Shown here: in pieces, positions 1-5,081 of the stretch
Position numbering within the stretch: position 1 is the stretch's first letter
Layout: each line of letters begins with the position of its first letter
NCBI GenBank assembly: GCA_025936615.1
Contig: JAICSZ010000189.1
Location: 1 to 5,081 of the forward strand
Length of the DNA stretch: 5,081 bases
Direction of reading: 5' to 3'
DNA from: Pedococcus sp.
GTDB lineage: Bacteria; Actinomycetota; Actinomycetes; Actinomycetales; Dermatophilaceae
Made by a program: the position numbers and the translations under genes
The notes under the pieces: generated by a model
Told to the model about the DNA's origin: nothing
Databases searched by the model: none
Seen by the model: the letters and a program-made list of their open reading frames with translations, nothing else

Positions 1-4
1 GGGT

Positions 5-21
5 CCCACGCTGCGCGTGGG
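5..21. repeat. Short perfect inverted repeat at left end
   Basis: CCCACGC (5-11) and GCGTGGG (15-21) form a perfect 7-bp stem around the triloop TGC. It sits within the first 80 bases, where no gene can be assigned. It could be part of the end of an upstream gene, a weak terminator, or chance in GC-rich DNA. Only the base pairing is observed; the function is unknown. Confidence 0.4.
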
Positions 22-80
22 CGACGCCGCGCGACTGAGGGCGCTGACGTGCCGAGCGCGGGTATGCCGCGTGGCTGGGT

Positions 81-114
81 CGGGCCCGCCCCGGAACCTT
101 CCGGTGCGGGCCCG
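81..114 (+). terminator. Terminator-like GC-rich hairpin
   Basis: An outer stem pairs CGGGCCCGC (81-89) with GCGGGCCCG (106-114). After a single C/T mismatch (90/105), an inner stem pairs CCGGA (91-95) with TCCGG (100-104) around the loop ACCT. The result is a 14-bp stem with one mismatch. It has no strict U-tract, but a pyrimidine-rich stretch (TCCGCCTTCTC) follows, and such hairpins are common terminators in actinomycetes. It probably ends a transcript entering from the left. An in-frame TGA at 36-38 could be that gene's stop, but too little is present to identify it. A role as a 5' leader structure of the regulator at 174 is the alternative. Confidence 0.65.
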
Positions 115-173
115 TCCGCCTTCTCATCCATAAGCGCGGTGCCGGACCCTCCCAGCGATGCTTCACTCGTGAC

Positions 174-2261
174 GTGGAGTCGGCGCCCCCGTTGATCGCG
201 CGGCAGCGAGAGCTGCAGCGGCTGGACTCCTGCCTCGCCTCGGCCCGGTCGGGTCACGCGGCCATCGCCCTCCTGCGTGGTGAGGCCGGCATGGGCAAGA
301 GCCGGCTCGCAGAGTCCCTGGCCGAGCAGGCCCGCGGGGCCGGCATGTTCGTCGCGACGGGGCACTGCACGCCGGTCAGTGGCGGTGAGCTGCCGTTCGG
401 TCCGTTCGTCGAGATCCTCAGCCAGATCGACACTGCCCCCGGGGGTTCGGAACGGGTCGCCGGCACGACCTGGGACCTGTTGCGCACGGCACTGACGGTG
501 TCGGGATCGTCGCCGGGCGTCGCCCCACCGGACGTGGGGCTGGCCCGGTCACGGCTGTTCACGAGCGTGCTCTGGCTCCTGCACCAGCTGGGTCAGCAAC
601 AGCCGGTGGTGCTGGTGCTGGAGGACGTCCACTGGGCCGACGCGTCGAGCCTGGACCTGCTCAACTACCTCGCCCGCACCGCCGCGCGGGAGCGGCTGAT
701 GCTCCTGCTCACCTGTCGGGACGACGGTCTCGCGCGGGACCGGGGCACCCGCAAGGCGATCCGGGACCTGGGCCGCGCCGACCTGACCCGCGACATCCAC
801 CTCAAGCCGCTCACTGGGGAGCAGATCGGTGAGCTGCTTGCCACGGCGGGCTGCGAGCTTGCCGAGGAGCGACACGACAGGGTGGTCCAGCTGGCCGACG
901 GCAACCCCTTCATGGCGCTCGAGCTCGCAGCCCACGACGGTGCAGAGGGAACGCACACCGAGGCGCTTCGCCACGCCCTGCTGGGCCCGGTCGACGAGCT
1001 CCCGGACGGCGCCCGGTCAACCCTGCACGTGGCTGCTGTGCTGGGCGAGTCCGTCTCGCAGGAGGTGCTCGAGAAGGCGGTCCAGAGCACCGGAGGCGAC
1101 GTCGGCGCGGACCTGCGGGTGCTCACCGAGAACGGGCTGCTGGTGGCGTCCGAGGAGCACTACGACTTCCGGCACGCAATCGTGCGCGAGAGCGTGGTCC
1201 GGGAGATGCTGCACGGCGAACGCACGGCCGCCCACCGGGCCGCCGCCGAGGGTGTTCGGCTCTCGCAGCTGGGCGGTACGCCAGCGGGTCTGGCGCAGCT
1301 GGCCCACCACCTGGTCGCGGCGGAGGAGTACCCGGCCGCACTCCCGGTGGTGATGTCGGCGGCCGAGTCGGCCCGGCGCGTCTACGCGTTCGCCGAGGCG
1401 CGTCGCCAGCTGTCGGTGGCCCGGAGCGTGCTCTGGAGCCGGGTCGAGGACCCAGTGGGCCTCAGCGGGGTGTCGTCCGACGAGCTGGTGCGTCGGGAGG
1501 CCGAGATGGCGCGTTGGGCAGGGGAGCCCTCGGCGGCTGCGGACCTGCTCCGCTCGGGGCTCTCCTCGACGCCACGCGCCGAGCTCGCGCAGTCTCGCCT
1601 CGAGCTCGAGCTGGGCGAGGCGCTGTGGGCGGCCGGCGACCCCGCCGGCGCCCTGGCGGCGTGCGAGCGCGCCGAGACCGCACTGGGGCAGCGTCCGGGC
1701 GCCGCCGCCCCGGGGGCGGGACCGAGCGTCCAGGTGCTTCGCGTGCGGGTGCTGGCGGCCCTCGCCCAGGCGCTCAACGTGACCGGGAACTACGAACGCG
1801 GGCAGCAGACCGCCGAGCACGCCATCGCGCTGGCGCGAGTGCGGAGCCACCCGGACCGCCTTGCAGGCGCGCATCACCCTTGCCACGGCGACTGCCCGTC
1901 AGGGCGATCTCGACACCGGGGTCGCCGAGCTGCACCGGTGCCTCGGGGAGGCGTTGTCCGCCGATGCGTTCAAGGCCGTGGTCCGCTGCTACGGGAACCT
2001 CGCCTTCCTCCACTCCGCGGCGGGCCAGCTGCGCCAGGTGCTCCAGGTGGCCGAGGAGGGCGAGCACACCTGCCGTCGTTTCGGGCCGCTGCTGCTCGTG
2101 GCACCCACGTTCGCGGAGAACTGGGTCTACGCCCTGGTCGCGACCGGGCGCTGGGACGAGGCCGTCGCGAAGGCTCAGGAGCTGGAGCAACAGTGGGTTG
2201 CCGAGGGCATGGCGCTGACCCTGCACCTCCAGCTCGCCCTCGTCGCTGCGGCTCGTGGTGA
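174..2261 (+). CDS. N-terminal ATPase half of the split LAL regulator (as read)
   Basis: As written this frame encodes 695 residues, of which about the first 562 are genuine; the remainder up to the TGA at 2259-2261 is out-of-frame translation, rich in Arg, Gly and Pro. Walker A is GEAGMGKS at residues 36-43 with K42. Walker B is in VVLVLEDVHWAD at 145-156 with the acidic pair E150-D151. GNPF at 243-246 and YDFRHAIVRES near 330-340 are typical of the STAND/AAA_16 module in LAL regulators. Residues from about 350 onward are alanine-rich helices of TPR type. The GTG at 174 is chosen because it puts LIARQREL, the usual opening of the family, seven residues from the start. It has no clear Shine-Dalgarno site, so leaderless initiation is possible. 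TTG at 192, with GGAG 12 bases upstream, is the alternative. Expected to bind and hydrolyse ATP in the cytoplasm; alone it would lack DNA binding. Confidence 0.75.
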   Translation: MESAPPLIARQRELQRLDSCLASARSGHAAIALLRGEAGMGKSRLAESLAEQARGAGMFVATGHCTPVSGGELPFGPFVEILSQIDTAPGGSERVAGTTWDLLRTALTVSGSSPGVAPPDVGLARSRLFTSVLWLLHQLGQQQPVVLVLEDVHWADASSLDLLNYLARTAARERLMLLLTCRDDGLARDRGTRKAIRDLGRADLTRDIHLKPLTGEQIGELLATAGCELAEERHDRVVQLADGNPFMALELAAHDGAEGTHTEALRHALLGPVDELPDGARSTLHVAAVLGESVSQEVLEKAVQSTGGDVGADLRVLTENGLLVASEEHYDFRHAIVRESVVREMLHGERTAAHRAAAEGVRLSQLGGTPAGLAQLAHHLVAAEEYPAALPVVMSAAESARRVYAFAEARRQLSVARSVLWSRVEDPVGLSGVSSDELVRREAEMARWAGEPSAAADLLRSGLSSTPRAELAQSRLELELGEALWAAGDPAGALAACERAETALGQRPGAAAPGAGPSVQVLRVRVLAALAQALNVTGNYERGQQTAEHAIALARVRSHPDRLAGAHHPCHGDCPSGRSRHRGRRAAPVPRGGVVRRCVQGRGPLLREPRLPPLRGGPAAPGAPGGRGGRAHLPSFRAAAARGTHVRGELGLRPGRDRALGRGRREGSGAGATVGCRGHGADPAPPARPRRCGSW
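1860..1863 (+). other. Frameshift site in the LAL regulator
   Basis: The sequence CTTG has one base more than an open frame needs. With one T removed, CTG CAG joins the two frames and gives Leu-Gln in a well-formed helical repeat. Upstream sense coding runs to 1859 and downstream sense coding starts at 1864. There is no long homopolymer here. A +1 shift on the Leu codon CUU would also restore the frame, but no stop codon, strong secondary structure or other stimulator is evident next to it, so mutation or sequencing error is more likely than programmed shifting. Confidence 0.8.
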
Positions 2262-3165
2262 CGAGGAAGGCATGGCGGTGCAGCTGGCCGTCATCGACCG
2301 CTTCGCCCGCACGGACGACCCGTACACCCTGCACGACGGCACCGTCGCGCGCGCGGAGCACCTGCTGTGGCAGGGCGATGCGAAGGGGGCGCACCGCATC
2401 GCGCGGGAGGCGCTCGACCAGCTCGTGGACCAGCAGGACGCGGGCCTGGTCATCGGCCTGTGCGGCGTCGCCCTGCGGGCGCACGCGGACCTCGTGACCT
2501 CCAGGGCGGACCGGCTCATCCGCGAGGCTGCCCGACAGGAGACTGCGGACCTGCTCGACGTCGCGCAGCGCGCCGCGGAGAAGGACCCCGGAGCCCTGGG
2601 CCACGCCCACCTGTTGCTGTGCCGGGCCGAGGCCGCACGGGCGTCGATGACGTCCTCGGTCGACGCGTGGGGTGCGGTGGTCGCCGAGTGGCAGCGGCTC
2701 GAGTGCCCCTACCCCGCGGCCTACGCGCAGTGGCGCCAGGCGACGGAGCTGTTCGGCGCGCGGGCGCGGGCGCAGGGCACCCGCACGCTCACGGCCGCGC
2801 TGGAGACGGCGACGAGGCTGCGGTGTGCACCGCTCGAGCTGTCGCTGCGCACGTTGGCCCGGCTCGCGGGCGTGCCACCGGACACGTTGGACGCAGCTCC
2901 AGCCGAAGCGGCTCCCCAGTCGACCGACGCCCCCGGGCCGTCGCCACTCGTCGCCCCGTTGACGCCGCGCGAGAACGACGTCCTGCGCATGCTGACCCAG
3001 GGCTTCACGAACCAGCAGATCGCGCGGCGGCTCTTCATCACCGAGAGCACGGTGAGCGTCCACGTCTCCCACATCATCGCAAAGCTGGGCGTTTCCAACC
3101 GGCTCCAGGCCGCCGCTGCCGCCCAGCGCCTGAATCTTCTTCCGCCAGAGCGGGAACAGGTGTAG
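1861..3165 (+). CDS. C-terminal TPR and LuxR-type HTH half of the split regulator (as read)
   Basis: This frame carries the rest of the regulator. Numbering from a nominal TTG at 1861, residues 1-330 are alanine/leucine-rich helical repeats (for example LHRCLGEALSADAFK and GNLAFLHSAAGQLRQVL), which fit a TPR-like sensor or oligomerisation region. Residues about 337-364 are a Pro/Ala/Ser linker. Residues 367-428 are a GerE helix-turn-helix: LTPRENDVLRML, then NQQIARRLFI, then the recognition helix TVSVHVSHIIAKLGVSNR. The key conserved Glu, Ile-Ala, Thr-Val, His and Lys-Leu positions are present. The TTG is unlikely to be a true start: it lies exactly at the frameshift, has no ribosome binding site and falls in the middle of a helical repeat. 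If translated independently, the product would be a DNA-binding protein without its ATP switch. The stop TAG is followed 33 bases later by a small cysteine-bearing gene. Confidence 0.8.
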   Translation: MQARITLATATARQGDLDTGVAELHRCLGEALSADAFKAVVRCYGNLAFLHSAAGQLRQVLQVAEEGEHTCRRFGPLLLVAPTFAENWVYALVATGRWDEAVAKAQELEQQWVAEGMALTLHLQLALVAAARGDEEGMAVQLAVIDRFARTDDPYTLHDGTVARAEHLLWQGDAKGAHRIAREALDQLVDQQDAGLVIGLCGVALRAHADLVTSRADRLIREAARQETADLLDVAQRAAEKDPGALGHAHLLLCRAEAARASMTSSVDAWGAVVAEWQRLECPYPAAYAQWRQATELFGARARAQGTRTLTAALETATRLRCAPLELSLRTLARLAGVPPDTLDAAPAEAAPQSTDAPGPSPLVAPLTPRENDVLRMLTQGFTNQQIARRLFITESTVSVHVSHIIAKLGVSNRLQAAAAAQRLNLLPPEREQV

Positions 3166-3185
3166 AACTCGAGAACAACGAGCGG

Positions 3186-3191
3186 GGGGAG
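3186..3191 (+). promoter_or_regulatory. Shine-Dalgarno site for the small cysteine protein
   Basis: GGGGAG lies inside a purine run (3184-3192) and ends 7 bases before the ATG at 3199. It is the only well-placed ribosome binding site in the window, and it supports the ATG at 3199 over the in-frame ATG at 3238. Confidence 0.65.
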
Positions 3192-3198
3192 ACCTGTC

Positions 3199-3429
3199 AT
3201 GCCGCACCCATGCAGGACCGGAAATCCGGGAACCACGATGCACGCGTGCATCAGCATGTACTCCACCAGGACCCTCTGCGGCCTCCCAGTGGATGCGACC
3301 TCGATCGAGGTACTCGCCGGGTACGAGGCACTGTGCCTCTTGTGCTTCCCACCCGCAGTCGGCAACACCTTGGCGATCCTCAAGCTGGACCGGGCGAATC
3401 CCACGACACAAGACGTTCCGGACCACTGA
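3199..3429 (+). CDS. Small cysteine-bearing hypothetical protein
   Basis: A 76-residue protein of unrecognised family. Cysteines occur at 5, 17, 27, 46 and 49. The core runs His15, then TLCG at 25-28, then ALCLLCFPP at 44-52, giving a Cys-Gly knuckle about 18 residues before a CxxC pair. This H...CG...CxxC spacing is compatible with a small zinc-binding (zinc-ribbon or treble-clef-like) fold; that is inference from spacing. No membrane segment or signal peptide is evident. The start is set by a good Shine-Dalgarno site 7 bases upstream. The in-frame ATG at 3238 (Met14, just before His15 and preceded by CGGGA) is an alternative that would keep the whole putative core. It begins 33 bases after the regulator stop and ends 44 bases before the acetyltransferase start, so co-transcription with either is possible. 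Being next to a LAL regulator, it could be a regulated target or accessory factor, but nothing in the sequence proves this. Reality of the gene is moderately certain. Confidence 0.6.
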   Translation: MPHPCRTGNPGTTMHACISMYSTRTLCGLPVDATSIEVLAGYEALCLLCFPPAVGNTLAILKLDRANPTTQDVPDH

Positions 3430-3473
3430 CCGCGGCGGCGGAGGTCCTGTGGACGTCCGTCATGCTTGGCGTC

Positions 3474-4019
3474 ATGGACGACGGCGAAGACGGTGGACCA
3501 TTCCTGCGGCCCCTCCAGTTCGGCGACATCCCGGCACTGGCCCGGCTGGTCCGTGCCAACCGGGCCTTCCTTGCCCGGTCGGGTCCGCTGCGCAGGGAGG
3601 AGTACTTCACCGACGAGGGACAGCAGCGCGCCGTGCGCGCGAGCCTCGAGGCTGCCGAGAAGGGCACGGCGTTCCCGATGCTGATCGTGGACGGGAACGA
3701 CACTCTCGTCGGGACACTCAACCTCAACAGCATCATCCGGGGTGCCTTCCAGTCCGCCAGCATCGGCTACTGGGTGTCGCAGGAGCGCAACGGTCAGGGC
3801 ATTGCCTCTGCGGCGGTGGCCGCCGCCAAGGGGCTCGCTTTCGACGAGCTCGGACTGCACCGGATCCAGGCCGAGACGCTCGTCGACAACGAGGCATCAC
3901 AGCGGGTCCTGCTCAAGAACGGCTTCGTCAAGTACGGCGTTGCGCCCGACTACCTCAAGATCGCTGTTCGCTGGCAGGAGCATGCGCTCTTCCAGGTCAT
4001 CGCCCCGGACTCCCGGTAA
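3474..4019 (+). CDS. GNAT family N-acetyltransferase (RimJ/RimL type)
   Basis: A 181-residue cytoplasmic acetyltransferase that would transfer an acetyl group from acetyl-CoA to an amine. The opening FLRPLQFGDIPALARLVRANRAFL (residues 10-33) is the typical first strand and helix of RimJ/RimL-like enzymes. Residues about 69-86 (MLIVDGNDTLVGTLNLNS) are the central strands. IGYWVSQERNGQGIA at 97-111 is motif A with the acetyl-CoA pyrophosphate loop R-N-G-Q-G-I-A. LGLHRIQAETLVDNEASQRVLLKNGFVKYG is motif B, with the family's usual Asn and the KNGF turn. Length is normal for the group. The best-known members acetylate the N-terminal Ala or Ser of ribosomal proteins, but relatives modify many other amines, so the substrate is open. 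The ATG at 3474 is preferred; the in-frame ATG at 3462 adds four residues. A GGAGGT at 3440-3445 is too far from both (16 and 28 bases), so initiation may be leaderless or weak. The frame stays open far upstream, but that part overlaps the regulator and is not coding. Confidence 0.9.
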   Translation: MDDGEDGGPFLRPLQFGDIPALARLVRANRAFLARSGPLRREEYFTDEGQQRAVRASLEAAEKGTAFPMLIVDGNDTLVGTLNLNSIIRGAFQSASIGYWVSQERNGQGIASAAVAAAKGLAFDELGLHRIQAETLVDNEASQRVLLKNGFVKYGVAPDYLKIAVRWQEHALFQVIAPDSR

Positions 4020-4088
4020 GGGTGGCGCCGGCCGAGGCTGAGGGTATACGGGGCGACGCGGGACTCGGGGCGCCGGAACCTGTGGGGC

Positions 4089-4553
4089 ATGACCGCCTAC
4101 CCCACGAAGACCAGCCATTCCGAGCCCGTCGGTCGCGACCGCCGCAGTGTCAGCGTTCTCCTGGCCCTGACCGTGGTCGTCGTCCTCGCGGGTCCCCACC
4201 TGGCAGTCGCCACTCGTGCGGTCGTCAACCTGCCGGTGAGCGCCATGGCCGTCGTGTGGGCCCGGGCGCACGGTGGCAGCTGTGAGGTCCACCCCGACCT
4301 GCTCGTGACCTGCGGGTCGATGCGCGGGGGCTACTCCATCGCAGGCACGACGGTGGGCAACGTCTGGCTGTACGGGGACCGCTACGGCGTCGACCGGCAA
4401 CGTCACGAGGGGCGGCACTCCGACCAGTGGGCCGTCTTCGGACCTGCCTTCCCCGCCCTGTACGGCGCTGACTGGGCACATGCGGGTGGCGACCCACGGC
4501 ACAGTGTCTTCGAGCAGTGGGCCGGCCTGCACGACGGTCACTACCGGCGCTGA
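4089..4553 (+). CDS. Membrane-anchored protein with HExxH motif, putative metallopeptidase-like
   Basis: A 154-residue protein. After a short N-terminus ending in RDRR (16-19), residues 20-41 form a strongly hydrophobic segment that fits an uncleaved signal anchor; residues 45-58 are also hydrophobic and could be a second pass or amphipathic helix. By the positive-inside rule the rest would be extracytoplasmic. C65 and C75 could form a disulfide there. HEGRH at 106-110 matches the zinc-binding HExxH signature and sits in RHEGRHSDQWAVFG, a good context for an active-site helix. FEQWAGL at 141-147 supplies E142, 32 residues after the second His, a plausible third zinc ligand as in gluzincins. 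I do not recognise a named family, and catalytic activity is inference. At 154 residues it is small for a peptidase and could be a non-catalytic metal site. The ATG at 4089 has only GGGGC directly before it, too close for a standard Shine-Dalgarno site. A perfect hairpin follows the stop by 14 bases, closing the transcript. Confidence 0.8.
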   Translation: MTAYPTKTSHSEPVGRDRRSVSVLLALTVVVVLAGPHLAVATRAVVNLPVSAMAVVWARAHGGSCEVHPDLLVTCGSMRGGYSIAGTTVGNVWLYGDRYGVDRQRHEGRHSDQWAVFGPAFPALYGADWAHAGGDPRHSVFEQWAGLHDGHYRR

Positions 4554-4567
4554 CCGACACCTGGGCG

Positions 4568-4599
4568 GGGGCGGGGTCCGCGAGTGCGGACCCCGCCCC
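4568..4599 (+). terminator. Strong 14-bp perfect terminator hairpin
   Basis: GGGGCGGGGTCCGC (4568-4581) pairs perfectly with GCGGACCCCGCCCC (4586-4599) around the loop GAGT. It starts 14 bases after the stop of the HExxH gene. No U-tract follows, as is usual for actinomycete terminators. The symmetry means it could also stop transcription from the other strand. Its presence argues that the gene at 4686 has its own promoter in 4600-4685, where I see no convincing -35/-10 pair. Confidence 0.85.
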
Positions 4600-4685
4600 G
4601 GTCCATGTCCGGGCTAAGGGACCGCAGGGCCCGACCTGAGGTTTCGCCGGATGGCTGGACCGGCGCGGCGGCGGACAGTCGGGGC

Positions 4686-5000
4686 ATGACCACGAAGACG
4701 ACCCTCGAGCCTCGCACCACAGCTCCGGCGTTCGCGCCCGCCGCGCGCCGTGACCCGAGGCCGGTCCACACCCACCAGGTGGCAGCCATCCTGTGCACGC
4801 TGTTCTGCTTCGCGCCCCTCGGTGTCGCTGCAGTCGTGCACGCGGGACACGTCCGCACCCGGCTGGCCATCGGCGACCTCGACGGCGCCCGTCGGTCCTC
4901 CCGGACGACTGCCCGGCTGTGCTGGGGGAGCGTGCTCGTGACGGTCGGCTGCGTGCTGGTGCTCGTCATCTGTGCCGGCCCGTACTCCGAGACCCACTGA
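4686..5000 (+). CDS. CD225/dispanin-like small membrane protein
   Basis: A 104-residue protein with the arrangement of the CD225/dispanin (IFITM-like) family: a polar Thr/Pro/Arg-rich N-terminus (1-30), a first hydrophobic segment at about 31-51 (VAAILCTLFCFAPLGVAAVV), a conserved-type polar loop HAGHVRTRLAIGDLDGARRSSRTTARLCW (52-80), and a second hydrophobic segment at about 81-97. The FCFAPLG turn and the loop pattern V-x(5)-AIGD-x-x-GA-x-x-SS match bacterial CD225 proteins, where G-D-x-x-G-A and a small-residue run precede the second helix. Function in bacteria is largely unknown; membrane localisation is the safe inference. The start at 4686 is chosen because the protein then begins just before the variable tail. 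Upstream in-frame starts at 4584 (GTG, inside the terminator hairpin) and 4605 would add residues that look non-coding. It has only GGGGC directly upstream, as does the previous gene, and a hairpin follows its stop. Confidence 0.85.
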   Translation: MTTKTTLEPRTTAPAFAPAARRDPRPVHTHQVAAILCTLFCFAPLGVAAVVHAGHVRTRLAIGDLDGARRSSRTTARLCWGSVLVTVGCVLVLVICAGPYSETH

Positions 5001-5004
5001 CGGC

Positions 5005-5024
5005 GCGGGGCCGGCGCGCCCCGC
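5005..5024 (+). terminator. Terminator-like hairpin after the CD225-like gene
   Basis: GCGGGGC (5005-5011) pairs with GCCCCGC (5018-5024) around a 6-base loop, starting 4 bases after the stop codon at 5000. The position and GC-rich stem suit a U-less actinomycete terminator. Its right arm runs into the poly-C tract that begins the doubtful right end, so base calls after 5024 may be unreliable. Confidence 0.6.
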
Positions 5025-5064
5025 CCCCCCCCCCACAAACCGCAACAACGGGGGGGGGGGCCCC
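5024..5064. repeat. C11 / G11 homopolymer inverted repeat at right end
   Basis: Eleven C (5024-5034), then an A/C-rich 15-base spacer (5035-5049), then eleven G (5050-5060) followed by CCCC. The two runs are perfectly complementary, and G5023/C5061 adds a twelfth pair. Composition differs sharply from the rest of the window, and the tract lies within 60 bases of the end. It could be a sequencing or assembly artefact at a contig edge, or a real slippage-prone hairpin. No gene is visible in 5025-5081. Confidence 0.6.
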
Positions 5065-5081
5065 ACACCGCCAGGGAACAC

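Larger units (their letters stand above)
174..3165 (+). pseudogene. LAL-type LuxR family regulator, frameshifted
   Basis: Two overlapping + frames together encode one large ATP-binding LuxR regulator (LAL family, MalT-like STAND architecture). Order: N-terminal P-loop ATPase, helical TPR-like middle, proline/alanine-rich linker, C-terminal GerE helix-turn-helix. The first frame makes sense up to Asp-Arg at 1854-1859; the second continues in sense from Gln at 1864. The junction reads CGC CTT GCA GGC. Deleting one base in the CTTG step gives CGC CTG CAG GCG CGC, that is Arg-Leu-Gln-Ala-Arg followed directly by Ile-Thr-Leu-Ala. The repaired protein is 996 residues, a normal length for the family (about 900-1000). 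As read, ATPase and DNA-binding domain are separated, so the gene is either a recent pseudogene or carries a sequencing error. Nothing else looks decayed: domains, codon bias and motifs are intact in both halves. Members of this family usually activate local genes in response to a ligand or protein signal. The target is unknown, but the small genes downstream are candidates. Confidence 0.85.

Noticed and set aside
1..127. Possible - strand gene starting at the reverse ATG at 125-127 and running off the left edge, or the end of a + strand gene with TGA at 36-38
   Set aside because: The - frame is Arg-rich and crosses the hairpin at 81-114, and the + option gives only about 11 residues. Neither can be supported.
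3218..3229. CCGGA-AA-TCCGG dyad as an operator
   Set aside because: It lies inside the small Cys coding region, is short and unrepeated, and is easily explained by chance in GC-rich DNA.
1774..3426. Long - strand open frame of about 550 residues
   Set aside because: It lies opposite the well-supported TPR and HTH coding frame, is rich in Arg, Gly and Pro, and shows no recognisable domain. It is a high-GC antisense shadow.
2367..3461. Upstream extension of the acetyltransferase frame
   Set aside because: The frame is open but overlaps the regulator and the small Cys gene, and its translation is low-complexity Arg/Pro/Gly. The GNAT fold begins only after 3474.
2721..3860. - strand open frame opposite the small Cys gene and acetyltransferase
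   Set aside because: It crosses three + strand genes with clear domains and has no motif of its own.
4042..4049. GGGTATAC as a SigB/SigF-type -10 element
   Set aside because: There is no GTTT-like -35 at the right distance upstream, so the match is too weak to call a promoter.
4584..4685. Longer N-terminus for the CD225-like protein from GTG 4584 or ATG 4605
   Set aside because: GTG 4584 lies in the terminator hairpin, and the added residues look like non-coding Arg/Gly/Pro sequence outside the family's domain.

Overview
This is a high-GC window with strongly GC-biased third codon positions, GTG/TTG start options, a LAL-type LuxR regulator and a CD225/dispanin-like small membrane protein. 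Together these point to an actinomycete (Actinomycetota). The sequence alone does not support a genus call. All recognisable genes lie on the + strand.

Layout. Positions 1-80 hold no gene I can assign, only a short perfect hairpin at 5-21. A strong GC-rich terminator-like hairpin at 81-114 separates the left end from the main gene. Positions 174-3165 are one large regulator gene: STAND/AAA-type ATPase, helical TPR-like middle, and C-terminal LuxR/GerE helix-turn-helix. One extra base near 1860-1863 breaks it into two reading frames, so as read it is a truncated ATPase half and a detached DNA-binding half. Removing one base restores a continuous protein of 996 residues. Downstream come a 76-residue cysteine-bearing protein (3199-3429), the only gene here with a clear Shine-Dalgarno site; a RimJ/RimL-type GNAT acetyltransferase (3474-4019); a membrane-anchored protein with a HEGRH (HExxH) motif (4089-4553); and a CD225-like two-helix membrane protein (4686-5000). 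A perfect 14-bp hairpin (4568-4599) follows the HExxH gene, and a 7-bp hairpin (5005-5024) follows the last gene. The right end (5024-5064) carries a C11 and a G11 run flanking an A/C-rich spacer and may be an assembly-end artefact.

How the genes fit together. The regulator, the cysteine protein and the acetyltransferase are closely spaced (33-44 bp gaps) with no obvious terminator between them, so they could share a transcript. The last two genes are separated by a strong hairpin and are probably independent transcripts, yet their start regions share an unusual match (GGGGCATGACC plus ACGAAGAC). No known multi-gene pathway, mobile element, CRISPR array, tRNA or rRNA is visible. The most notable items are the frameshifted regulator, the small HExxH membrane protein and the small cysteine protein. 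I do not see a convincing new multi-component system.
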